Origin: Humulus lupulus
Lineage: Eukaryota; Streptophyta; Magnoliopsida; Rosales; Cannabaceae
Direction: 5' to 3'
Length of the DNA stretch: 64,000 nt
Assembly (NCBI RefSeq): GCF_963169125.1
Contig: NC_084799.1
Span: 104,671,143 to 104,735,142 of the forward strand
The notes below the pieces were generated by a model. It saw only the letters and a list, made by a program, of their open reading frames with translations. It was not told the origin of the DNA and ran no database searches. Position 1 is the first letter of the stretch. The number at the start of each line of letters is the position of its first letter. The position numbers and the translations under genes were made by a program. This document shows positions 30,901-41,366 of this stretch, piece after piece.

Positions 30901-32540
30901 CCTGGATATAACCAGGTCTCCTTAACGACTTAGGTGTTAATTTTTATCCATGGATAAGAGTTATCACAAACTAAGCCCTATCCTGGTTTTAACCAGGTCA
31001 TAAAACTTAGAAGTTAACTAAAATTTATTGACCGCAGTTCTTCTTTAAAGAGCCCGGGATATGGATAAAAGTTGACGCGAACTAAGTTTTCAAAATAAGT
31101 TCCTGGTTTTAACCAGGTCATAAAACTTAGAAGTTAACTAAAATTTATTGACCGCGGTTCTTCTTTAAAGAGCCCGGGATATGGATAAAAGTTGACGCGA
31201 ACTAAGTTTTCAAAATAAGTTCCTGGTTTTAACCAGGTCATAAAACTTAGAAGTTAACTAAAATTTATTGACCGCGGTTCTTCTCTAAAGAGCTCGGGAT
31301 ATGGATAAAAGTTGACGCGAACTAAGTTTTCAAAATAAGTTCCTGGTTTTAACCAGGTCATAAAACTTAGAAGTTAACTAAAATTTATTGACCGCGGTTC
31401 CTCTTTAAAGAGCCCGGGATATGGATAAAAGTTGACGCGAACTAAGTTTTCAAAATAAGTTCCTGGTTTTAACCAGGTCATAAAACTTAGAAGTTAACTA
31501 AAATTTATTGACCGCGGTTCTTCTTTAAAGAGCCCGGGATATGGATAAAAGTTGACGCGAACTAAGTTTTCAAAATAAGTTCCTGGTTTTAACCAGGTCA
31601 TAAAATTTGAAGTTAACTAAAATTTATTGACCGCGGTTCCTCTTTAAAGAGCCCGGGATATGGATAAAAGTTGACGCGAACTAAGTTTTCAAAATAAGTT
31701 CCTGGTTTTAACCAGGTCATAAAACTTAGAAGTTAACTAAAATTTATTGACCGCGATTCTTCTTTAAAGAGCCCGGGATATGGATAAAAGTTGACGCGAA
31801 CTAAGTTTTCAAAATAAGTTCCTGGTTTTAACCAGGTCATAAAACTCAGAAGTTAACTAAAATTTATTGACTGCGGTTCTTCTCTAAAGAGCCCGGGATA
31901 TGGATAAAAGTTGACGCGAACTAAGTTTTCAAAATAAGTTCCTGGTTTTAACCAGGACATAAAACTTAGAAGTTAACTAAAATTTATTGACCGCGGTTCC
32001 TCTTTAAAGAGCCCGGGATATGGATAAAAGTTGACGCGAACTAAGTTTTCAAAATAAGTTCCTGGTTTTAACCAGGTCATAAAACTCAGAAGTTAACTAA
32101 AATTTATTGACCGCGGTTCTTCTTTAAAGAGCCCGAGATATGGATAAAAGTTGACGCGAACTAAGTTTTCAAAATAAGTTCCTGGTTTTAACCAGGTCAT
32201 AAAACTTAGAAGTTAACTAAAATTTATTGACCGCGGTTCCTCTTTAAAGAGCCCGGGATATGGATAAAAGTTGACGCGAACTAAGTTTTCAAAATAAGTT
32301 CCTGGTTTTAACCAGGTCATAAAACTTAGAAGTTAACTAAAATTTATTGACCGTGGTTCTTCTTTAAAGAGCCCGAGATATGGATAAAAGTTGGCGCGAA
32401 CTAAGTTTTCAAAATAAGTTCTTGGTTTTAACCAGGTCATAAAACTTAGAAATTAACTAAATTTTTTTGATCGTGGCTCTTCTTTAAAAGCCCGGGATAT
32501 AAATAACGGTTAACCCGAACTAAATTCATAAAAATGAAGA
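30901..32540. repeat. 120-bp tandem array in element C (13 units plus a proto-unit)
   Basis: Units start at 30,982, 31,102, 31,222, 31,342, 31,462, 31,582, 31,701, 31,821, 31,941, 32,061, 32,181, 32,301 and 32,421. The sixth is 119 bp through a one-base deletion; the last is diverged and decays by about 32,540. Each opens with the palindrome CCTGGTTTTAACCAGG. A shorter, diverged unit at 30,901-30,981 (CCTGGATATAACCAGG) looks like the ancestral form. Internal units are nearly identical, differing at a few sites such as the TTCTTCTTT/TTCCTCTTT position. Tandem arrays in the 3' untranslated part of Tat and Ogre elements are known and can seed satellite DNA. Confidence 0.95.
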
Positions 32541-32675
32541 GATGAATTGTAGCCAAAAGCATAAAAAAAAAATATATATGTTAAAGTTGCTGAGAAAATT
32601 GTCTCAAGGTGGAAACACCTCATGAAAAAGTACAACGAAAAATAAAATAGTTCAAAATGCCCAAAGAGAAGTATC

Positions 32676-33137
32676 CTAAGCCCCACCAGTTGGCCCTTTG
32701 GATGTCGCGGTCTCGTCCTGCTCCGCCGCGACAAGGGCCTCTCCAGTCTCCGAGGGAGGTACCTCTTTATTTAGGCGGGCTTGGAGCTTCGGCAGAAAAA
32801 ACGCCGAGAGGTCCGGCGGCATGAAAGAAAAGTCCGCATCCGGGTTGTGGGACCAGCAATGATAGAACAGGTCTTGCAAGGACTGCTCCGAGACGGCCCG
32901 TTCGGCTTCCATGGCGGCCTGGGCCTCGGTCTTCACTACCTCGAGATCTGTCCGCGACGCGGCCAGGGAGTTTTTAAGCTCTCGGTTCTTGGAGCGGATC
33001 TTCTCTAGCTCGGCTTTAGAGGCTGCCAGCGCGTCTTTCGCCTCCTGAGCCTCCTGGAGGGCGGTCTGGCGCTCAGCCTCCACACCCTCGAGCTGGGCCT
33101 TGGTCCTAGCGATGCCTCTGTATGCGGCAGCAATGCC
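32676..33137 (-). CDS. Antisense gene C, last exon (coiled coil)
   Basis: Starts GGCATTGCTGCC after CCTGCAG (phase 0) and is open for 153 codons to TAG. Ala/Glu/Lys/Leu-rich coiled coil followed by an FYHCWSHNPDADF segment equivalent to FYNFWKNN in B, then a Pro/Glu tail ending GGA. Confidence 0.78.
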   Translation of the reverse strand, partial: GIAAAYRGIARTKAQLEGVEAERQTALQEAQEAKDALAASKAELEKIRSKNRELKNSLAASRTDLEVVKTEAQAAMEAERAVSEQSLQDLFYHCWSHNPDADFSFMPPDLSAFFLPKLQARLNKEVPPSETGEALVAAEQDETATSKGPTGGA

Positions 33138-33224
33138 CTGCAGGAAAGGAAGGATAAATTAACTAATTGGAAGAAAAAAGATGGCGTGTAAGTGTTAAAG
33201 CTCTAAAAGAATGGGGCAGTTTAC

Positions 33225-33688
33225 CGTTAGGGTCATGTCCATCGAAGACTCCATAACTCGGACCGGGCTCGTTGTTTCGATGGCCCGGAGCTCCCTCTCC
33301 CTGAGCTTGTAGAAGTGGCTGACGGAATAGCTAGCCGACTCATACACCGTCCCCCGGAATGCTTCTGGCATCTTCTCCAGATCCTGGGGATCGACTGGGA
33401 TACGCACATCCGGGGCTGCCGCGGCCGGATTCCCGATCTCTATTACCCCGTCCTGGGCGGCTAATGGAGATCGTTGGGGTGGCGGGGGCATGGGCCCTGT
33501 CCTGGCAACAGGAAGGATCGCCCCCTCGACCTGGGATGGAGGGGCTTTCTCCTTCTCCTTAGCCGGGGATTTGGTGGAGGTCCCAGCCGAGCCCTTGGAC
33601 TCTCGAAGCCTTTTCAACCTTGGCCCCGCTGGGAGGTTCCCGCCGAAGACCACGCCCCGTAGATTACCTCCGGGCTGAGACATCTCTT
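33225..33688 (-). CDS. Antisense gene C, third coding exon
   Basis: Starts AAGAGATGTCTCAG after TTGGCAG; one base from the previous exon completes its first codon. Open throughout: a Gly/Arg/Lys/Pro-rich linker, then a helical stretch (PEAFRGTVYESASY, HFYKLRERELRAI) and MTLT before the GTAAAC donor, phase 0. Confidence 0.75.
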
Positions 33689-33791
33689 CTGCCAAGAACA
33701 AAAAACATGGTTATTACAAGGTAGCAATCATGCAGAAATAGAGGCAAAAGGTTTAAAGGCAATGAGTAAGCGAATACTAAGGGAGCCCTAC

Positions 33792-34520
33792 CCCCCAAGC
33801 TGGAAGAGTCTAAGACGATTATCTCACGAACAGGCGCAGGTTCTAGGTCCGGTTCCGACTCGGGGCTGGACTCTTCTACATACTGCCTAATCCCCGGAGC
33901 ATAGATGCCCCTCTGGAGCGCCGGCCACGTGCGTAAGTTGGTCCCATACTCCTAAAAAAGGATCGACCTAAAAGCTAAGGTGTTATCTACTGCTACGGTA
34001 CCCTTAGGCTGACTCTCTTGGTGATCCAGCACGAGCCGGTCAACACAATGGAGAAAGAGCGTGTCCAGGTCCGGATTCCTCGGGTGACGATGGACGAGTT
34101 GCCTAGGATTGAACCTAACCAGCCGGGGGTCTGTAGTGGCCCTATCTACATTCTTAAATAAGTAAGGATTACCTTGGCCGGAGGGACCCGCGGCTGCTCC
34201 GGATTGGACCCTCTCCTCGTCCATCATCTGGGCGACCTCCAAGGTCCTCTTCCTACTCCTCACGAGAGGAACTTTGTTACTCTCTTCCTCACCTTCGTCG
34301 TCTGCGATCTCCTCCACGACGATCGGTTTGTTGTCGCGGGCTGGGGGCGGCCCCCTGGGCCTCTTCAAATTCAAAGTCTGATTTGGGAAAATCAACTTGC
34401 AGAATACCATCGTCTCGTCGGTCACGAGCACGCGGTAGTCTTTCTCACTGGGGGGCAGGCTCGCCAGTGTGTCGTATTGACCCCCGAGGGTCACGGACTT
34501 CTCGGTCCTCGAGTAGATGG
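33792..34520 (-). CDS. Antisense gene C, second coding exon
   Basis: Between a CTTGCAG acceptor and a GG|GTAGGG donor. Encodes a helical region (YDTLASLPPSEKDYRVLVTD), a basic/acidic linker and a conserved-looking part with PRQLVHRHPRNPDLDTLFLH, then TAG at 33,952-33,954 (probably CAG) and an acidic end (EESSPESEPDLEPAP). Phase 1 at both ends. Confidence 0.72.
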
Positions 34521-34611
34521 CTGCAAGATTGGTTGAAGTCAGAAGTGGAGTAAGGAGGGAGCTAAAATAAGATAACCCTCAAAAGGCGGGCTAAGGTCAA
34601 GGACCACTTAC

Positions 34612-35284
34612 GAGGGCGATTAAAGTAATGATGATCGCAGTTGCGGAACCCAGTTGACATGAAAAACTGGTCCTTGAAGTTATTCGGGTGGCTCGGCAGC
34701 TCGATGACCGCCGCCGTATTAGGGAAACGGGTTAAGTAATAGAACCCGTCGCCTCGCCCCCGCTGGTCCGGGCTGGCTTTGAGGCAAAAGAAGTATAGAA
34801 TATCAGCAGGAGTGGGGACCTCCCACTCGTGCTTTTAAAATAAATACCTCAACCCCGCCAGCAGACGGTAGGAGTTGGGAGGGAGCTGAAATGGGGCCAA
34901 CCCCACATAATTCAGGAAGTCGGCGAAGTACTGGTCCAGGGGGAGGAAGGCCCCTACCTTGAAGTGTTCACCGCTCCAGGCCGCGAACGATTCATCGAGT
35001 GGCATGCAGCTCTGCTCGCCCTCTGCGGCAGGTCGGGTAATCACTAAGGCTTTCCCCAAGGGAATGTTGTGGGTGATGAAGAGTTTGGTGATCTTGGCCT
35101 GCTCGGTTATCTTCGAGACGATTCTCTCCGCCTCGAAAAACGCGTCAGGGGCCACCTCGGCCTGTTTCTCCACGGCCGGGCCAAAGTGGGGAATCGGCGA
35201 GCTGGGCATCACCGCCTTTCCTTTATCTTGTTGGGAGGCTGAGCTTCCCACGTTCTTCTGGGGCAGGTTCTTCTTCGGGGCCAT
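34612..35284 (-). CDS. Antisense gene C, first coding exon (Transposase_28-type domain)
   Basis: ATG at 35,284 (MAPKKNLPQKN) eight bases after a GATAG acceptor. The domain shares with B the pattern AAWSGEHFKVGAFLPL, Y-G-APFQ, PN-YR-LAGL, W-VPTP and a LK-SP-like segment. TAA at 34,835-34,837 breaks it. It ends FNRPR before GTAAGTGG, phase 1. Confidence 0.78.
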
Positions 35285-36008
35285 CTGGTCGCCTATCGAA
35301 CAAAAGAAAACACTTTAGAAAAGGCGACCCAAGCAGAAGGATGAAACAAGTGTTAATTACACGAGCTGGGGTAAGCCCAGCCCGTGGAGAGTGGAGCCAC
35401 GCGGTTCAATGAACACGCGCCTAGGCCCTCAACAGATCCATGATTACTCGGAATTCGTGTGTCAGGGGGCTCAGAATAAAAATTTGCCTTGGGGGGAAAG
35501 TTTCAATAGGCAAAATGTGCAAAACCGCTTTTGAGGCGTATTCCCTAAGCTACCCGGTTTTGCACCCAAAATTCCTAAAGGTCCTACCCAGAAATTGTCC
35601 CTGAAGAAACACCTTGAAACCCATGTTCTAAAACGATTTCCTGCAACAGGCGTGCCCTAATCTAAGAAGGGCCGTCACCCTCCATATCCACAACCCAGAA
35701 AACCCCTGCATGTGGCTACAGTAAAATTTTTTACCTAAGCTACAGTGGCATGCTTTCAAAATAAACTGGGTCAGAAAACTTACAGTGTATGGATGGATGG
35801 TGAGCAAGATTGCTGCGCTGGTAGGAGCTTCGTTGGTACAGTGGCTTCAAAGGCTTTTAAGAAACTCATACGCTTAGGCTTCATGAACGGAGAAGATAAA
35901 AACAGCAGAGATGAGGGTTTCGTCCTTCGGAAAGTCAGAGAATGGAGAAGGAAGTATGAGAAATTTTTGAATGATAGGGTGGCCCGTGCGTAGGGTGGCC
36001 ACCCCCTC

Positions 36009-36014
36009 TTTATA
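36009..36014 (-). promoter_or_regulatory. TATA box of antisense gene C
   Basis: TATAAA within TTGTATAAAGAGG on the minus strand, about 250 bp from the 3' LTR, matching the spacing in B and H. Confidence 0.6.
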
Positions 36015-36250
36015 CAAGGGGAGGATCACGTGTAAAAGGCTCTTGGAAGACCCTCCACTCGAAATGTGAAACGACGGCTGGTCAGTAGGCTAGGCCATTT
36101 AATGCGGTTCTCGTAGAGTGTACCGTCGCCACCCACGACGCTCCACGTATCAGACGCCTGCGAGAAGAATGGAATGCAAAGGGTTGTGGGGGAAGTCTAA
36201 AAGCCCCTACTGTGGTCTCTTATACATGACGTCATATACCACGAGCAGGA

Positions 36251-36264
36251 GCTTGGGGGGCAGA
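36251..36264 (+). other. Polypurine tract of element C
   Basis: GCTTGGGGGGCAGA directly before the TG of the 3' LTR. Confidence 0.88.
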
Positions 36265-36996
36265 TGTACACCCTGATTTTCCCACGGGCTGATTAGCAGG
36301 ACGAGCCTCGGACTAATCAGGTTTAGTCCGAGGTGCCCACAGAACGAAGATCCTATTTCCAGGGCAGATCTTCTCAGCTCGAGAGGGGCATCTGAAGGCC
36401 ACGCCAGGAGAACAGCTCGGAATACGAGCTGTTCGTGTCGCGAGGAGCCCAGGAAGCTCTGAGCCTTTATGAAATCAATGCACGCAAGATAAACGTGCAT
36501 ATATATGACATCACGTGTCTGATATCCCCTTGACTTCTCGGACACGCAGTAGGAACGTGCGTGTCAGACACCCACGGATGGGTTGGGCCGTGCGGCCCAT
36601 TATATCCTTCCATGCTGATTAGACCACACTTATGTGTCAAGTTTAGGAATTAATCATGAATGCCACAGAGTGGATATGACAAATGGTAAGGTCACGGGAT
36701 GACCTCCCTACCAACTTCCAGGTGCCTTCTCCTATAAATATGGAGACCCTGGGAGTTGATAGGGGTTGGAAAAAATAGTCTTTGAAGGACTATATACTTT
36801 TTAAACCAAATACCCAGAGAGGATGAATAATATTGACTAGTGGAGTAGAAGGATTTTAACCTTTGAACCACTTAAAAACGTGTCTTGAGTCACCTAGTTC
36901 ATATATAAGATTTCATATCTGTGACGGTTCTACCTTGAGTGCTAATCTCTTTCTCTTCTTCTCTTAATTACCTGTTGCCGAAGAATCGCGTCAACA
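36265..36996 (+). repeat. Element C 3' LTR
   Basis: 732 bp, TGTACACCCTG to CGCGTCAACA, with TATA box 36,733-36,740. Confidence 0.95.
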
Positions 36997-37001
36997 TTAA
37001 G
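36997..37001. repeat. Target-site duplication of element C, right (TTAAG)
   Basis: Second copy of the duplication at 23,791-23,795. Confidence 0.95.
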
Positions 37002-37123
37002 AGAGTTTGCAAAAAATACAGCATATTGAAATGAAAATGAACTTTATTCAGGATTCGAACAATTTATTACTAGAAGCATAGTAAAGATAAACAAGCATGG
37101 TTACAGGTGACATCATTCCTACA

Positions 37124-38632
37124 CTATTGATAGTAAGGTCGCAAATGTTCACCATTCCATGCTCATGGTACCAATTCCCCGTTCAATCTTGCCAATTTGT
37201 AGACGCCAAGTCGGATAACTGATTCGATTTGATAAGGTCCTTCCCAATTAGGCCCGAGCACACCAGCAACTGGGTCCCGCGTAGCTAGGAATACATGCCT
37301 TAGCACCAAGTCTCCCAATCCAAATTTCTTTTCCCGAACCCTTTTATTGAAATATGGGGTGGCTCGCTGCTGATAAGCTGCATTTTTTAGCTGAGCGTCA
37401 TCCTGTCTTTCTTCGATCAGGTCCAGACTTACTTCGAGCTGGGATTGATTCGAGGCTTGGTCATAAGCGTGGCTACGAATGGTGGGTATTTCAACCTCGA
37501 TTGGTAACATAGCCTTGCATCCATATGCTAGAGAAAAAGGCGTATGACCTGTTGAAGTACGAGCTGTGGTCCGATAAGCCCATAAGACTTGGGGTAGCTC
37601 CTCAGGCCATTTTCCCTTAGCTTCTTCCAATTTTATCTTCATTGAGCTCTTCAGGGTTTTATTCACAGCTTCGACTTGGCCATTCGCTTGGGGATGGGCC
37701 ACAGAGGAGAAGCTCTTTATTATCCCATTTTTCTCACAAAAATTAGTAAACAATTCACTATCGAATTGAGTACCGTTATCTGACACTATCTTCCTTGGCG
37801 TTCCATATCGGCAGATTATATTTTTTACCACAAAGTCCAAGACTTTCTTTGAGGTAATTGTTGCCAGGGGTTTGGCCTCAGTCCACTTCGTAAAGTAATC
37901 TACCGTGACTATAGCGTATTTAACTCCGCCCTTGCCTGTTGGTAATGAGCCTATGAGATCAATTTCGCAGACCACAAAGGGCCATTGGGAGGTCATCATA
38001 GTTAGCTTGGAAGGTGGAGCTCATGGGATTGTTGCGAACCGTTGACACTTATCGCATCTCTTGATGTAATCAAATGATTCTGCTTTGATAGTGGGCCAGA
38101 AGTATCCTTGGCATATAATTTTCTTTGATAAGCTATGCCCCCCAGTGTGGTTCCCACAGAATCCTTCATGTATCTCTTCTAGGATCTTCTTGGCCTTGGG
38201 TGGAGTCACACATCGGAGCAGCGGCATAGAGTATCCTCTCTGATATAGCCTTCCTTCCACAATGGTGTATCTGGGGATCCAATACATCAGTTTTCGAGCC
38301 TTGTTCCGTTCTGCCGGGAGAATGCTGGTTTCAAGGTACTCAACTATTGGGGTCATCCAGGTTGGCTTGGAGTTAATCATGCAAACGTCTCCTTGTTCAG
38401 GTTTACTTATACTAGGTGTCGACATATGCTCAATTGGTACAACATTCAGCTCATCGACCTTAGTGGATGTGGCAAGCTTGGCTAGGGCGTCTGCATTCGA
38501 GTTTTGCTCTCGGGGAACCTGCTCTATTATGTAGAACTTGAAGTGTTCGAGAGCTGCTTTTGCTTTTTCCAAATATGCAGCCATTTTTATCCCACGAGCT
38601 TGGTATTCCCCTAAAATTTGGTTGATCACCAA
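37124..38632 (-). pseudogene. Second RNase H end and integrase of element F
   Basis: Minus-strand frame from INQILGEYQARG and NADALAKLA (end of the second RNase H) into integrase. HHCC: HEGFCGNHTGGH and RCDKCQRF at about 38,175-38,045. A TGA near 38,020, then the DDE core in the same frame: EIDLIGSLPTGKGG, IVSDNGTQFDSE, ANGQVEAVNKTL (37,990-37,660). GPNWEGPYQIESV follows, a TGA at about 37,163-37,165 (VP, stop, AWNGEH; CGA likely), and KYYQ-like RPYYQ with the proper TAG at 37,124-37,126. Confidence 0.82.
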
Positions 38633-39192
38633 CTGCGAGTCACTGTAGCAATGTATCGCCTTAGCCTTGAATTCCTTGGCTATTCAAAGTCCTACCAGCA
38701 GAGCTTCGTATTCAGCCTCGTTATTGGATGCTTCGAAGTCGAATCTCAAGGTGGAGTGAAATCGGCTTCCAGTTGGAGTGATCAATATGATTCCTGCCCC
38801 GATCCATTTTTGTTGGAAGACCCATCAACATAAAGTTTCCACAGCTCGCGGGCTGGGGTTATAACTTCGTCATCAGTCATTCCAGTGCATTATACTATGA
38901 AGTCTGCTAGGGCCTGTCCTCTGATGGTTGTCCTCGGATGATAAGTACCCTCGAATTGTCCAAGCTCAATAGCCCATTTTAATAATCGGCCCAAGGCTTC
39001 TGGCTTTGACAAGACTTATCGTAGTGGTTGGTCAGTCAGCACATGGATGGGGTGTGCTTGAAAGTAAGGTCGGAGCTTTCGAGATGAGTGAATTAGGCTG
39101 AGAGCCAATTTTTCCATTAAGGGGTATCTCGATTCTGCCCCCAGTAACCTTTTGCTGACATAGTATACCGGCTTTTGTACCTTCTGGTCCTC
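38633..39192 (-). pseudogene. RNase H region of element F (degenerate)
   Basis: Joins RT to integrase. It includes TDQPLR followed by a stop, several further stops, and the second RNase H start LYVDGSSNKNGSG near 38,820; there a one-base deletion shifts the frame before GIILITPTGS. Catalytic E (NNEAEYEALL) and D (YSDSQLV) are still readable in the new frame. Confidence 0.7.
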
Positions 39193-40203
39193 TCATACGA
39201 GCACTGCATTGATGGCGTGCTCGGTTGTAGTGAGATATAGATACAAAATTTCTCCTGTGATAGGTTTCGACAAGATAGGAGGCTCCGCGAGGTGCTTTTT
39301 GAGTTCCTGATATGCTAGCTCGCATTCCTCTGTCCACTCGAACTTTTTTCCCCCTCTCAAAAGATTGAAAAATGGGAGACAACGGTTTGTAGACTTTGAG
39401 ATAAACCTACTTAATGTCGCCATCCGTCCAGTCAAACTCTGGACATCTTCATGCTTTCGAGGTGAGGGCATGTCAATTAATGCCTGGATCTTATCAGGAG
39501 TAGCCTCTATTCCCCGTGCGTTTACAATGAAACCCAGGAACTTCCCCGACGATACTCCAAAATAGCATTTCTGGGGGTTGAGCTTCATGTTGTACTTTCG
39601 TAGCACGGCGAAGCACTCTTCGAGGTCGTCCACATGGTTATTGTTATGTTTAGATTTGACCAACATATCATCAACATAAACTTCCATGTTATTACCTATA
39701 TGCTCAGTGAACATCATGTTTACGAGATGTTGGTATATGGCTCCAACATTCTTGAGCCCGAACGACATGACATTGTAGCAATACAGTCCATTGTCTGTTA
39801 CAAAACTCGTATGCTCTTGGTCCGTGGCATGCATGGCAATCTGGTTATATCCAGAATAGGCGTCCATGAACGACGTAAGTCCATGCCCGGCTGTGGCATC
39901 TACGAGCTGGTCGATCCGAGGTAGGGGAAAACAGTACTTTGGACATGCTTTATTGAGGTCAGAGTAATTGATGCAAGTCCTCCATGTTCCGTTAGGTTTT
40001 AGAACCAACACCGGATTAGCGACCCAATCAGGGTAGAAAGCATCTCGTATGAATTGATTCACCTTCAACATGTCGACCTCTTCTTTCAAGGCTCTCTTCC
40101 TGTCATCATCCAGGAGTCTTCGTTTTTGCTGCTTCGGAGGGAAGCTTTTGTCAATATTAAGGGCATGGCTTATTACATTCAGACTTATCCCTACCATGTC
40201 CAA
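39193..40203 (-). pseudogene. Reverse transcriptase of element F
   Basis: The most complete RT of the Tat elements here: 336 codons open from DMVGISLNVISHALNIDKSF through NPVLVLKPNGTWRTC, DLNKACPK, FMDAYSGYNQIAM and the catalytic MEVYVDDMLVKS (about 39,690-39,655). It ends AVLV then TGA at 39,193-39,195 (CGA likely). It serves as the ruler for the RT deletions in B and C. The gag-side linker (40,255-40,494) is in the same frame after a TAG. Confidence 0.85.
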
Positions 40204-40254
40204 ATGTGACCATGGGAAGACATCCTGGTTCTTCCTCAGGAAGCAGAATAATTG

Positions 40255-40900
40255 CTACTTTGCTTTTTCTGACAGGTTTTTCCCTATCTTTACAGTTTTT
40301 GGGGGATCATTCTCTTCAAGCCTGACTTCTTCGAGCTCTTCTAGAGGCTCGAGGTCAGCCCTTTCTTCTATTCTTGGATCAATCTCCTCGTCTATCTCGA
40401 AGATAGTACCGTGCTTATTTTGAATTATAACAATTGTTTGCGCACTTGTCTGCTTCTTCCTTCTTACGAAAATGCTATAACATTCCCTTCCCACGAGCTG
40501 GTCTCCTTTCAGCGTCCTGATGCCACTAGAAGTCGAAACTTGATGGCCAGGTGCCTAACAGACGATACTGCCCCCAGCCCTACCACGACGGGTCTCCCGA
40601 GCAGTACGTTGTAGGACGATTGAAGATCCACTACTACAAACTCTATCATCTTAGTTGTCGAGACTGGGAAGTCTCCCAAGGTTATGGGGAGTTCAATGGA
40701 TCCCACACAGGCAATCCCTTCTCCTGAAAAATCGTACAACGTCATTGCACAGGCCTTTGGGTTGTGAAGCACGAGTCCCATCTTTTCTAAGGTGGCCCTA
40801 TAAAGGATATTTACTGAGCTCCTGTTATCAATCAGGACTCTGTGTACCCTCTTATTCGCGAGCTGAAGGGTGATGACCAGTGGGTCGTTGTGAGGGAATT
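40255..40900 (-). pseudogene. Protease region of element F
   Basis: Aspartic protease core at about 40,850-40,520 on the minus strand. The active site reads D-N-R (LIDNRSSVNILY) instead of D-N-G, so it is probably dead. SGEGIACVGSIELPITLG and YNVLLGRPVVV follow, then a frameshift and an acidic linker (EIDEEIDPRIEERADLEPLE). Confidence 0.75.
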
Positions 40901-41097
40901 GTACATGAGACGCATCATCCTTAGTAAAAGTTAGGGGTTGAGATTCAACCCTTTGCTATTTCAGAGCTCTAGGCTTGGGTTCGTAAGGAGACCCGTCACC
41001 TGTTTTCAGCTCATTCACATATCGTTTCTGGGCGTTCTTGCCAGATGGTTATAACATCTTCTCCATCAATCGGAGCGGGTCGTTCATCTTCCCTTGC

Positions 41098-41366
41098 TCA
41101 GGAGTTGTTGTTCTGGGTAGGTGGTGCTGCTGCTGCCCTCTGGATGGTAGTAGCCTGGTTGGGGTTTTGGTTCCTAACATATTGTCTGAAATATCCTCTC
41201 GAGATCAATCCTTCGATCTTGTCTTTTAATTGCCTGCATTCATCGGTTGCATGTCCGATATCTCTATGAAATCTGCAACACTTATTGGTGTCTCTTTTTG
41301 CCTTTTGGTTCCTTACGGGGTCGGGCCGTCTGAAAGGGGCCTGGTTTTCATTAGCCATGTAGATAT
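41098..41366 (-). pseudogene. gag C-terminus of element F
   Basis: Reads MANENQAPFRRPDPVRNQ, a CRFHRDIGHATDEC zinc-binding-like motif and QLKDKIEGLISRGYFRQYVR. The upstream part of gag resumes at 54,931 on the far side of element D. Confidence 0.78.
41362..41366. repeat. Probable target-site duplication of element D, left (GATAT)
   Basis: GATAT abuts the TG end of D; the far side has GCTAT (54,931-54,935), one mismatch. Confidence 0.55.

Larger units (their letters stand above)
32676..36014 (-). pseudogene. Antisense intron-containing gene of element C (Transposase_28 type plus coiled coil)
   Basis: Minus-strand gene between the tandem array and the 3' LTR. TATA box 36,014-36,009; probable 5'-UTR intron 35,783-35,293; coding exons 35,284-34,612, 34,520-33,792, 33,688-33,225 and 33,137-32,676; introns of 91, 103 and 87 bp, all GT-AG, with phases 1, 1 and 0 as in B. 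The product would have an N-terminal putative gypsy-type transposon domain, a charged and Pro-rich middle and a C-terminal coiled coil. Only two nonsense codons are seen (TAA at 34,835-34,837 and TAG at 33,952-33,954), both explicable by C-to-T change. The sequence is much diverged from B's gene, but the architecture is the same. Molecular function unknown. Confidence 0.83.
23796..36996 (+). mobile_element. Element C: complete Tat-type retrotransposon with 120-bp tandem array and antisense gene
   Basis: 13,201 bp with two 732-bp LTRs (about 16 differences, near 98% identity) and a perfect TTAAG duplication. Order: LTR, primer-binding site, gag, protease, RT, RNase H, second RNase H, integrase, PPT-like motif, tandem array of 120-bp units, antisense gene with introns, PPT, LTR. 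Coding defects: TAG in gag (26,578), a frameshift at 27,815, an RT deletion near 28,000, TAG near 28,102, a frameshift near 28,690 and TAG at 30,295. It was inserted into the non-coding 3' part of element F. Confidence 0.95.

Noticed and set aside
30901..32540. CRISPR array or centromeric satellite
   Set aside because: The whole 120-bp unit is repeated without unique spacers, and the array is inside a plant retrotransposon with defined ends, so neither CRISPR nor an independent satellite is supported here.
35745..35993. Plus-strand 82-codon frame in element C as a host gene
   Set aside because: It overlaps the leader and first UTR exon of the antisense gene, has no recognisable domain and no counterpart in B or H.
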